DNA of 6,426 nucleotides, taken from Bacteroidales bacterium (GTDB lineage Bacteria; Bacteroidota; Bacteroidia; Bacteroidales; UBA4181). Of the stretch, positions 1 through 6,426 are shown piece after piece; positions within the stretch are counted from its first letter, which is position 1; the number at the start of each line of letters is the position of its first letter. The stretch covers positions 1 through 6,426 of the forward strand of contig JAISDP010000340.1 in assembly GCA_031264715.1 (NCBI GenBank), given 5' to 3'. The position numbers and the translations under genes were made by a program. The notes under the pieces are model-generated. The model was not told where the DNA came from, did not search any database, and was given only the letters and a program-made list of their open reading frames with translations.

Positions 1-206
1 TCGATAGCCGCCTGCAAAGCGTCGGAAACATCCTGCGAACCGTCTGTGACAATGCCAAACCGATCGGGGGTAAAGTAAACCGCCAGCGGATCGTCCATCC
101 GTTCGGTATAAACGGAAGCATATCCGCTTTGTTGTACTGCCGGATATGACAGCGCCTGTATGATACATCCATACAGTAATGCAATTGTTATGGCACATAT
201 TTTCAT
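1..206 (-). CDS. Secreted parallel beta-helix protein, pectate-lyase-3/GH28-related (N-terminal 68 codons only)
   Basis: Reading from the ATG at 206-204 gives 68 codons open to the window edge, so the 3' part is missing. The first ~20 residues (MKICAITIALLYGCIIQALS) form a hydrophobic export signal. A Cys at position 14 (LYGC) weakly resembles a lipobox, but cleavage by signal peptidase I seems as likely. Residues 40-68 read PLAVYFTPDRFGI, then TDGSQDVSDALQAAI. This resembles the opening of the pectate-lyase-3 fold (consensus like 'fGa..DG..D.t.Ai..Ai'), where right-handed beta-helix glycosidases and lyases begin; from memory, Bacteroides 'GH28-related' proteins start very similarly. The likely role is cleavage of a polysaccharide in the periplasm or at the cell surface. 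The exact reaction cannot be assigned because no catalytic residues are in view. The gene follows the sus-type operon in the same direction but is separated by a terminator and has its own -7 box. Confidence 0.75.
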   Translation of the reverse strand, partial: MKICAITIALLYGCIIQALSYPAVQQSGYASVYTERMDDPLAVYFTPDRFGIVTDGSQDVSDALQAAI

Positions 207-231
207 GATGGAACAGGTTTTAAATATCAAT

Positions 232-239
232 CAAAAGTA
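232..239 (-). promoter_or_regulatory. Bacteroidetes-type -7 promoter box of the beta-helix gene
   Basis: On the minus strand this reads TACTTTTG, an exact match to the Bacteroidetes sigma-ABfr -7 consensus TAnnTTTG. It lies 25 bases upstream of the start codon at 206, which would place transcription initiation near 226-228 and give a leader of about 20 bases. No clear TTTG element is seen at the expected -33 position (about 258-264), so the promoter may be weak or need an activator. The assignment is by consensus and position only. Confidence 0.55.
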
Positions 240-249
240 TTAAAAAAAG

Positions 250-262
250 ATGAACGGTTCAT
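250..262. promoter_or_regulatory. Palindrome ATGAAC-G-GTTCAT, candidate operator
   Basis: A perfect 6-bp inverted repeat around a single central base lies between the terminator and the -7 box, 10 bp upstream of the latter. It covers the place where a -33 element would be expected, so a bound regulator could repress or replace normal recognition there. Alternatively, in the minus-strand RNA a short AUGA/UCAU stem followed by CUUUUUUU (249-242) could act as a weak second terminator. A chance palindrome of this size in AT-rich DNA is also possible. Confidence 0.3.
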
Positions 263-270
263 TTTCTTAT

Positions 271-308
271 AAAAAAGTCACCATTCCAAAACCGGAATGA
301 TGACTTTT
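271..308 (-). terminator. Intrinsic terminator of the sus-type operon
   Basis: The arms 308-294 and 287-273 form a 15-bp stem around a 6-base loop (288-293), 9 bases beyond the stop codon of the DUF4466-like gene. In the minus-strand transcript every position pairs, with one G-U wobble (281 with 300), and the 3' arm ends in a run of six U (276-271). On the plus strand the same position would be a C-A mismatch, so the structure fits termination of minus-strand transcription better. It closes the four-gene operon and separates it from the beta-helix gene. Confidence 0.88.
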
Positions 309-317
309 ATAAAAATA

Positions 318-1376
318 TTAATTCAGAGGGTAACGTTTGATGCTTACCCTGATGGTTCCGGCGCTGTTAACGGAATTGACATACACATAAGCGAGGTATT
401 TACCGTCGGCGGTTTTCATGAATGCGCCTTCGTCGTTGACAAAATTCAATGCAAAGTCGGTGGCGGCGCTCAAATCCAGCGTTTCGAAGTCAATGTCGTC
501 GATAAAAACATTGGGAATAGAACCTTTCAGTTGAGCATCACGAACATCGACCCGCTTTTCCATCAGCGTTTTGTTTTTGGTCCATCCGCCGGGAATCAGC
601 GGCTGAGCAAAATACTTAGGGTCGCTTCCGGGCGATATAAAAACATGCCCGTAAGTGAAGCCATTAAAACCGTTTTGGTAGATATACGCAAAATCTATTT
701 TAGACGACAGGTTTCCGCTTTCGACTTCCGCTTGAGTGTATGCGGTCATATCGGCTATCGAAAAGTACTGGGCGCCGCCGTTGGACATATCGATCAGCCG
801 CTTCATATCCATCTTCGACACTTTATAAGCAGGCGTGGAGCACGATGCCTCATCGCCGGCTGATGATTTCGATGAAAAGACGAACGACACTTCTTTTCCC
901 TGCGCTTCTTCCGGTACTACGTAATAGTAACGAATGGTTGCAGCTTTCATATCTACCATACCGGCGCCATAAGGTACGCTCGGATCGGTATACACTTTGT
1001 CTATCCTGCTTTCCATGGTAGCCGTGGATACGGTTCCCGAAGTGGATGCCTGGCTGACGGTTTTCAGCGGCACATCATTCCCTGCATTGTAATTGGTTTC
1101 ACCAACAACAAGGGCGACACGCGTGGTGTAGTACGAATATTCGCCAAATCCTGTGCCGGTCGCTCCGGCAATGGATGCCTGGGCTGTTGCCGTACCCAAA
1201 GTTCCGGTTACAGCGCCCATGGCATATGCAAATTCCAACTGCTGCCCGGCTATAGCAGGGCTTACTGTTTTTTTGATGAAATCGTTTTTCATTACCGGGT
1301 CGCTATCGTCGCTGCATGAAGCAAACGCAACGCAAACCGGTAAGATGACGGATGCAATATTCCTGAATATTTTCAT
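318..1376 (-). CDS. DUF4466-like surface lipoprotein
   Basis: This 352-residue protein has a lipoprotein signal ending in AFAS-C21. The following SDDSD is a strong example of the acidic signal that sends Bacteroidota lipoproteins to the outer face of the cell; Cys15 is a less likely anchor. The mature part resembles the DUF4466 family as I remember it: NDFIKKTVSPAIAG with FAYAMG (31-54), QASIAGATGT (66-75), RYYYVVPEEAQGKEVSF (149-165), SKMDMKR (187-193), IDDIDFETLDLS (292-303) and ADGKYLAYVYVNSV (323-336). Many short alternating hydrophobic segments suggest beta-sandwich domains, and no catalytic motif is recognisable. Family biochemistry is unknown to me. As the last gene of a SusC/SusD operon, an accessory glycan-binding role is the best inference. 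The start 19 bp after the previous stop gives a complete signal peptide. The family assignment is from pattern memory, not a search. Confidence 0.85.
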   Translation of the reverse strand: MKIFRNIASVILPVCVAFASCSDDSDPVMKNDFIKKTVSPAIAGQQLEFAYAMGAVTGTLGTATAQASIAGATGTGFGEYSYYTTRVALVVGETNYNAGNDVPLKTVSQASTSGTVSTATMESRIDKVYTDPSVPYGAGMVDMKAATIRYYYVVPEEAQGKEVSFVFSSKSSAGDEASCSTPAYKVSKMDMKRLIDMSNGGAQYFSIADMTAYTQAEVESGNLSSKIDFAYIYQNGFNGFTYGHVFISPGSDPKYFAQPLIPGGWTKNKTLMEKRVDVRDAQLKGSIPNVFIDDIDFETLDLSAATDFALNFVNDEGAFMKTADGKYLAYVYVNSVNSAGTIRVSIKRYPLN

Positions 1377-1395
1377 GATCTATTGTTTTAAATGA

Positions 1396-1794
1396 TTATT
1401 CACCCTGAAGGCTTACGGTTATTGTATATTCCTTCCGTATCTTGCGATTGCCGGAAACAACGGTATACTTGCACGGTTGTGTGAAATCCGTCCACACTCC
1501 CATTTCCGGTTCCAGAATCGCATCGGTTACCAGACTGCAATAAGGTTTTACATGTTTTATGTTGGTGCCGAATTTAGCCGTGGCCGTAACCGTGCATGTT
1601 ACGGTATCGATCGTTGCAGCCGATACCAGCACCGTACGGTTGTCGGGGCCAAGAAGCTCGAACATACTCATGTAACATTGACCTCGCGTGGTAATCAAAC
1701 GTCCGTCGTCATCAACAGGATAATCTTTGCAGGAAGGTATCAGGAGACAAATCACTCCCAGGATACCTGTTAATACTGATTTTTTCATATTCAT
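1396..1794 (-). CDS. Small DUF5018-like lipoprotein
   Basis: A 132-residue protein with a lipoprotein signal (lipobox LIPS-C22) followed by KDYPVDDDG, acidic residues compatible with surface export. Residues about 55-128 look like one Ig-like beta-sandwich: TVTATAKFGTNIKHVKPYC (68-86), then ILEPEMGVWTDF (93-104), and KYTVV with KEYTITV (109-127). The pattern of 'P..G...DF..p..YtV...g..k.YtitV' is typical of the DUF5018-type domains found beside SusD proteins. It is much shorter than multi-domain surface glycan-binding proteins, so it carries a single module. It sits 15 bp after susD and 19 bp before the DUF4466-like gene. The start could be Met1 (1794) or Met3 (1788); both leave the signal intact and neither has a clear ribosome-binding site. 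Glycan binding or a scaffold role is inference. Confidence 0.82.
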   Translation of the reverse strand: MNMKKSVLTGILGVICLLIPSCKDYPVDDDGRLITTRGQCYMSMFELLGPDNRTVLVSAATIDTVTCTVTATAKFGTNIKHVKPYCSLVTDAILEPEMGVWTDFTQPCKYTVVSGNRKIRKEYTITVSLQGE

Positions 1795-1809
1795 TTTTTA
1801 TTAATGGAT

Positions 1810-3561
1810 TTATAACCATGGTGTGTTTTGAGTCAGGTTCGGATTCCGTTCGCGTTCGCCTGTGGGAATCTGGTATATGTAGAAACGCTGATAATCACGT
1901 TCCGGAACATTCAGAAATTCATCGCGGATGCGGGTTCCGTCCGTATTTCTCAACACCTGTCCGGTGGGCGCAGGCCATATCGTTTCTACTTTCCTCCAGC
2001 GGCGGATGTCGAACGGACGATGTCCTTCGGCGGCCAGTTCCACAATGCGCTCCTGTTCGATGGCATCGAAAAAGGCGGCGGCTGTGGCGTATTTTCCGGG
2101 CGCTAATCCGGGAAGGTTACCCCTTGCCCTGATTTTGTCGACCAAAGCAACGAGGTCGTTATTGGGGCCGCTCACTTCGTTCACCGCTTCGCAGTACATC
2201 AGGTAGACGTCGGCCAGGCGCATCAGGTAAAAATCACAAGGCCCGTCGCTTCGTTCGGCAATGCCTTCCTGTCGTACCCATTTGCGGAACAGGTATCCGG
2301 TCATCGGATTCGAGTCGTAGTTGATGTAGGTGTTGCCATCGGTGCTTCCGAGTTTGAAGGTGATACTGTCGCCGACAATGTAACCGCTGGCATCGAGTCG
2401 CAACATTTTCTGTCCGTCCCACATGATGGTAGCTTTCATGCGCCAATCCCGATCCTTATATGTATCCGGGTTGCGGGCGCCGCCTTCCAGGGTTGCACTT
2501 GAATTCAAAATGACAGGATTTGCAAAATCCCCGGTGGTTAACGACTGGTAACGATCAGCCAGACGACTGGTTGCCTGCACCCAGCACTGTGCATTACCCG
2601 TGCTCCGGGTACCGTAGTCGCGCTGCAATTCCTGCCCTTGACCCAAGTTTGGACCTCCGTACTGTACCGAGAAAATGATTTCGGAGGCATACTCGTTTTT
2701 TACCTGAAATAACTCCCAGTATTTCGGATTCTGATATGTACCGGGATCATCTTCGCTGAACAGCCTCAAATTGTAATCATGGATTACTTTTCCGAAATCC
2801 TCGGCAGCCCTGGCATAATACGTAGCCGCTTCGGAAGCATCCTGGGTGAACCCTTGCAGTTCGGGCCATCCGTTCTTTTTCCATGAAGCCCAGTACAACT
2901 GTATTTTTCCCCGGAAGCCATAAGCAGCCGCCTGCGATGCGCGCCCCAATTCGCTTGATGTTAACGAAGGCGGCAGCGTTTCAATCGCGTATGTCAAGTC
3001 CTTCACCAGAGAATCCTTGATAGCAGATACGGGTGTCCTCGTGAGCGTTACCGCTTCGTCATTACCTGCCAGGACGCTTGTATAGAACGGGACGTCTCCC
3101 CACAATTCCATCAACCGGAAGTATGCCAGCGCCCGCAGGAAACGGACTTCGCCATCGATCCTTTTCAGCGAATTCAGCATCGCGGTGTTGGTTTCACCGG
3201 CAATCATCAGTTTGAGATTCTTCTGCACATAATTGGCCCTGTTGATCACCGTATAGGCGTTGTTCCACATGAACCCAAAACTGCTACCCGAACTTGCCTG
3301 GGGATGCCAGGTACCGCTTCCGAGACTGGTTCCCCTGGTCCATTGAAATTCGCCCATTCCGTCGAAATAATAATCGCGACCGAAAAGCGTGCGCGTGGCG
3401 ACGTAAACGCCATAGGTTGCCGACAATGCATCATCCGGAGTATTCCAATAATATGCGTCGGGCAGATTAACTGCGGATTCCTGGGTAAGTATATCCTTAA
3501 TGCAGGATGGCATCAGCGGAATCCCGGCAAAAACGAGAATATAAATTATTATTCTTTTCAT
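1810..3561 (-). CDS. SusD/RagB family nutrient-binding outer-membrane lipoprotein
   Basis: A complete 583-residue SusD homologue, close to the usual family size. The signal ends at LMPS-C20, followed by IKD. An N-terminal SusD-like region contains the helical repeat signature VRFLRALAYFRLMELWGDVPF (residues 139-159, one residue more than the core), and the C-terminal SusD/RagB domain has YLMRLADVYLMYCEAVNE (445-462), QERIVELAAEGHRPFDIRRW (503-522) and IPTGERERNPNLTQN (565-579), all hallmark positions. SusD proteins form the lid over the SusC barrel, bind glycans at the surface and hand them to the transporter. The gene starts 21 bp after the transporter stop, so the two are co-transcribed. 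Ligand specificity in this family is not readable from sequence. No internal stop or frameshift is seen. Confidence 0.97.
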   Translation of the reverse strand: MKRIIIYILVFAGIPLMPSCIKDILTQESAVNLPDAYYWNTPDDALSATYGVYVATRTLFGRDYYFDGMGEFQWTRGTSLGSGTWHPQASSGSSFGFMWNNAYTVINRANYVQKNLKLMIAGETNTAMLNSLKRIDGEVRFLRALAYFRLMELWGDVPFYTSVLAGNDEAVTLTRTPVSAIKDSLVKDLTYAIETLPPSLTSSELGRASQAAAYGFRGKIQLYWASWKKNGWPELQGFTQDASEAATYYARAAEDFGKVIHDYNLRLFSEDDPGTYQNPKYWELFQVKNEYASEIIFSVQYGGPNLGQGQELQRDYGTRSTGNAQCWVQATSRLADRYQSLTTGDFANPVILNSSATLEGGARNPDTYKDRDWRMKATIMWDGQKMLRLDASGYIVGDSITFKLGSTDGNTYINYDSNPMTGYLFRKWVRQEGIAERSDGPCDFYLMRLADVYLMYCEAVNEVSGPNNDLVALVDKIRARGNLPGLAPGKYATAAAFFDAIEQERIVELAAEGHRPFDIRRWRKVETIWPAPTGQVLRNTDGTRIRDEFLNVPERDYQRFYIYQIPTGERERNPNLTQNTPWL

Positions 3562-3582
3562 TTTTTTCTGTTTATGAGATGA

Positions 3583-6426
3583 TTATAATCCGATATTCAA
3601 ACCGATTGAGAATGTTTTGGACAAGGGATACGGATCCCAGTCCCTGTACTTGTCCGGATCTACGCCACGCCATTTGGAGAGCGTGAAAAGGTTTTCCGTT
3701 GAGAAATAGATACGGAAATGATCTAATCGAACCTTCCGTACCCAGCGATCCGGCAAGTTGTATCCGAACTGCAGGTTTTTCATGCGGATGAAACCGGCAT
3801 TGTCCAGCCAGAATGTTGATTCGTCACCGTTTCGTCCCCCCGAACCGGTGATAATCCTTGGCAGGGAAGCGCCGCGGTTATCCAGCGTCCAGGTATCGTT
3901 CCAGTGGAATGTTTGGAAGCCCATCCGGTCGGCCGGGATCGCCATGTCATTGTATACATCGCGCCAATAGTCCCATCTGCCGCTGGAAGCCTGGATCAGC
4001 GTCTGCAAATCAAAGCCTTTCCATTGCATCATCAAAGTCAAGCCATACGATCCGGAGGCTTTATAACGATTCCTGGTTTCGGCTTTCCTGTCCTCGCTTG
4101 TTACCTGTCCGTCGCCGTTCAAATCCATGAACAGAATATCGCCCGGAGCCATGTACGTGGCGCCTTGCAAAGGAGCGTTGTAGATTTCATTCCAGCTTTG
4201 GATGAGCTGATCCTGAGTGACGTATCCATAAACAAACTGGTAGGGCATATCCAGGTATACCCATCCTTTACCCAGAAATTCGTTCCATTCTTCCAAAGTA
4301 TTTCGATTGAGATAACCGTTGAAGTTAATGCTATACCGGAAATCGCTGATGTTGGACTGCCAGTTCAGGTTGAGTTCGATCCCGCGGTTGCGCATGTCCC
4401 CGATATTCTTCCGCGGCGCAGAATATCCGCTAAGAATGGTGGAAAAATCGGACGGGCGGATCATATTGGTGGTTAGCCTGTCATACAGATCCAGTTCAAC
4501 GGTAAGTTTATTCTTGAAAAACCCGAGATCCAAACCGATATTGATGGCGCGTGTTGATTCCCACGACAGTTCGGGATTGATCATCTTGGTATTGCTGAAC
4601 CCTTTTACCAGCGAACCGTTAATGATATAATTGGTATTGGTCATCACTTGCTGCTGTTCGCCCCTGTCATTCAAGATACTGTTTTGATCCAGCGAGTTAT
4701 TACCGAGCGAACCCACAGAAGCCCTGATCTTCGCCTGGTTAACCACTGATTTCAGGCTTTCGAAAAATCCTTCCTCGGAAATGCGCCAGCCGAGGGCTAC
4801 CGATGGGAAAAATCCCCACTGGTGGCCTTTCGAAAACTTGGACGATCCGTCATAACGGAAGTTCGCCTCCAGCAGATACCTGTCGTACATGGTGTAATTG
4901 AATCGCCCGATATAGGAAAGCAAACCTTCGGTCGACGACCAGCTATTGGAGGTTTGTGTTGCCTGCAAAGCAGCATCCAGTTCCGATAATGACGGGTGTA
5001 ACCGGTCATTTCTTGAACCTGCCAAACGCCTGTCGAACCAGTATTCTTCGGCCACAACGCCCATCACCGAAAGTTGGTGCCCCGGGAAAATCTCGCGGTC
5101 GTAGCTGAGTTGGCCCTGCAACAGGGTTTTGTATCCCTGCCGTATTTCCTGCGACACCGCGGCATTGCCTGCAATCATGGTTCGCGACTGCGTCCCGGTC
5201 TGGAAATTCCATTGAATCGTGGGATCATTAAAACTGTTGGTGAACTGGTTGTAATAACGAAGCGAATAGTCAGCCCGCGCCCTCAACCCTTTGATGATTT
5301 CCCACGTACCGTATATGTTGCCGTTATACTGTTGCTGGTTGCGGTTATTATGGTATACGGTATACTCGGCCACCATATTGCCGGCAGACCCGTTTTCACC
5401 GTATGCCATAGCGCCTCCGTACTGGCCTGTTTCGGGATGAACGTTCAATACTCCCGATACGGCATAACGTAAGCCTGCCGACTCCAGCCCTGCGCCACGG
5501 GGATAAACCGAGTTGGACCATTGTCCATCCATGCGGGTGCCCACGGAAATGTTGTCCCGTATCTTATAATCCAGGTTTACCCGGAAATTATAACGGTCAT
5601 GGGTATTGTTGATTTGGGTTCCTTTCTGTTTCATGACGCCTCCCGACGCATAAAAACTGAATTTCTCCGTACCTCCCGAAGCCGCAAGCGTATGATTCTG
5701 TACGGACCCCCGTTGGAACATTTCATCGTACTGATTGGTGTTCGGGAAAAGTATCGGATCAACCATACTCATGGCCAGCCACTGTTCCGCACTTCCTTCG
5801 CGGAATCCCGATGTCTGATTCCCCGAGGCGCTGGCACGCATCTGCATGGTCATTGCACGGGAATAATCCGCTAAATATTCGTAAAAATTGCTCATTTCGG
5901 CAATAGCATACGAACCGGTATAGTTGATCTTGGCTTTCTCGTTGGTCTTCCCGGTCTTGGTAGTGATCAGGATAACGCCGTTGGCCGCACGCGAACCGTA
6001 AATGGCCGATGAAGCGGCATCCTTCAATACGGAAATGCTTTCGATATCGGATACATTAATCCTGTTGATGTCTACATCGGGCATACCGTCGACTACGATC
6101 AGCGGGTTGGAATTGTTGACCGTGCCCAATCCGCGAATCTGGAGCGAAGCGCCATCGAACCCGGCAAAACCCGTACTTTGCTGAACGATCAGTCCCGGTA
6201 CCAATCCCGACAGGCTTGATGAAACATTGGTAATGGACCGGCTTGCCATCTTTTCGTCGACCTTGACCGCTGACACGGCGCCTGTCAGGTTTACCTTCTT
6301 TTGTGTACCGTAACCGACCACCACTACTTCCTCAAGCTGCTTGGTGTCCTCTTCGAGTGCAATGCTGATCTCGCGCCGGTCGCCTACAGGTATTTCCCGG
6401 GTTGTATACCCCATGAACGAAAATAC
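3583..6426 (-). CDS. SusC/RagA family TonB-linked outer-membrane transporter (5' partial)
   Basis: An open frame of 947 codons plus stop runs off the window edge. The first in-window Met (6414) is internal: VFSF precedes it in frame, and VFSFMGYTTREIPV matches the end of the carboxypeptidase-regulatory-like domain that precedes the TonB box in SusC proteins. In window numbering, the TonB-box region EEVVVVGYGTQKK is at 32-44 and the plug domain runs from about 45 to 160. The SusC/RagA signature SISVLKDAASSAIYGSRAAN is at 130-149, followed by GVILITTKTG. A long beta-barrel follows, ending in FSTENLFTLSKWRGVDPD and a terminal SIGLNIGL strand. A DLNGDGQVTSED loop (768-779) resembles a calcium-binding loop common in this family. 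The protein imports oligosaccharides across the outer membrane with TonB-ExbBD energy, under the SusD lid. Whether an N-terminal STN signalling domain exists cannot be seen. The operon promoter is outside the window. Confidence 0.97.
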   Translation of the reverse strand, partial: VFSFMGYTTREIPVGDRREISIALEEDTKQLEEVVVVGYGTQKKVNLTGAVSAVKVDEKMASRSITNVSSSLSGLVPGLIVQQSTGFAGFDGASLQIRGLGTVNNSNPLIVVDGMPDVDINRINVSDIESISVLKDAASSAIYGSRAANGVILITTKTGKTNEKAKINYTGSYAIAEMSNFYEYLADYSRAMTMQMRASASGNQTSGFREGSAEQWLAMSMVDPILFPNTNQYDEMFQRGSVQNHTLAASGGTEKFSFYASGGVMKQKGTQINNTHDRYNFRVNLDYKIRDNISVGTRMDGQWSNSVYPRGAGLESAGLRYAVSGVLNVHPETGQYGGAMAYGENGSAGNMVAEYTVYHNNRNQQQYNGNIYGTWEIIKGLRARADYSLRYYNQFTNSFNDPTIQWNFQTGTQSRTMIAGNAAVSQEIRQGYKTLLQGQLSYDREIFPGHQLSVMGVVAEEYWFDRRLAGSRNDRLHPSLSELDAALQATQTSNSWSSTEGLLSYIGRFNYTMYDRYLLEANFRYDGSSKFSKGHQWGFFPSVALGWRISEEGFFESLKSVVNQAKIRASVGSLGNNSLDQNSILNDRGEQQQVMTNTNYIINGSLVKGFSNTKMINPELSWESTRAINIGLDLGFFKNKLTVELDLYDRLTTNMIRPSDFSTILSGYSAPRKNIGDMRNRGIELNLNWQSNISDFRYSINFNGYLNRNTLEEWNEFLGKGWVYLDMPYQFVYGYVTQDQLIQSWNEIYNAPLQGATYMAPGDILFMDLNGDGQVTSEDRKAETRNRYKASGSYGLTLMMQWKGFDLQTLIQASSGRWDYWRDVYNDMAIPADRMGFQTFHWNDTWTLDNRGASLPRIITGSGGRNGDESTFWLDNAGFIRMKNLQFGYNLPDRWVRKVRLDHFRIYFSTENLFTLSKWRGVDPDKYRDWDPYPLSKTFSIGLNIGL

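Noticed and set aside
194..206. Similar start contexts (ATCATGAAAATAT) of the beta-helix and DUF4466-like genes
   Set aside because: The match is only 13 bases and is explained by both proteins starting with Met-Lys-Ile in A-rich initiation regions. It is not evidence of a duplicated leader.
297..863. 188-codon open frame on the plus strand opposite the DUF4466-like gene
   Set aside because: It starts inside the terminator stem, lies antisense to a well-supported lipoprotein gene, and its translation shows no signal, domain or repeat. It is a shadow of the minus-strand coding sequence.
3562..3582. Possible regulatory hairpin between the SusC and SusD genes
   Set aside because: The 21-bp gap is A/T-rich with no inverted repeat of useful length, so differential control at this junction is not supported.
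3904..4476. 190-codon open frame on the plus strand opposite the SusC gene
   Set aside because: Fully antisense to conserved SusC barrel sequence, with no recognisable domain; long antisense frames are expected in such GC-balanced coding DNA.
6412..6414. ATG as the start of the SusC gene
   Set aside because: The frame stays open upstream to the window edge and encodes VFSF, which continues the conserved domain before the TonB box. A start here would also lack a signal peptide, so the gene is 5'-truncated by the window.

Overview
The window is a stretch of a Bacteroidota chromosome, most probably from a Bacteroidales member (Bacteroides, Parabacteroides, Dysgonomonas or a relative). Three things point there: an adjacent SusC/SusD pair, lipoproteins whose anchoring cysteine is followed by acidic residues, and a Bacteroidetes-type -7 promoter box (TAnnTTTG) with no Shine-Dalgarno sites before the genes. 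Every convincing gene lies on the minus strand, so biological order runs from high to low coordinates.

Region by region in transcription order: (1) 6426-3583, a SusC/RagA-type TonB-dependent outer-membrane transporter whose 5' end lies beyond the window edge; (2) 3561-1810, its SusD/RagB-type surface glycan-binding lipoprotein; (3) 1794-1396, a 132-residue lipoprotein with a DUF5018-like Ig-type domain; (4) 1376-318, a 352-residue lipoprotein that looks like the DUF4466 family; (5) 308-271, a strong intrinsic terminator; (6) 262-232, a short palindrome and a -7 promoter box; (7) 206-1, the first 68 codons of a secreted parallel beta-helix protein of the pectate-lyase-3/GH28-related kind. Gaps between genes 1 to 4 are 21, 15 and 19 bp, so they almost certainly form one operon. 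The fifth gene appears to be a separate transcription unit in the same locus.

Together this is part of a polysaccharide utilization locus. The lipoproteins would capture a glycan at the cell surface, SusC would import oligosaccharides with TonB energy, and the beta-helix enzyme would help cut the glycan. The enzyme hints at a uronic-acid-containing or pectin-like substrate, but its catalytic part is outside the window, so the substrate is undetermined. The operon promoter, the regulator and most of the enzymes are also outside.

There is no intergenic stretch over 300 bases. I saw no RNA genes, mobile elements, CRISPR arrays or attachment sites. The locus type is well known. The least understood parts are the two accessory lipoproteins and the small control region between the terminator and the last gene.
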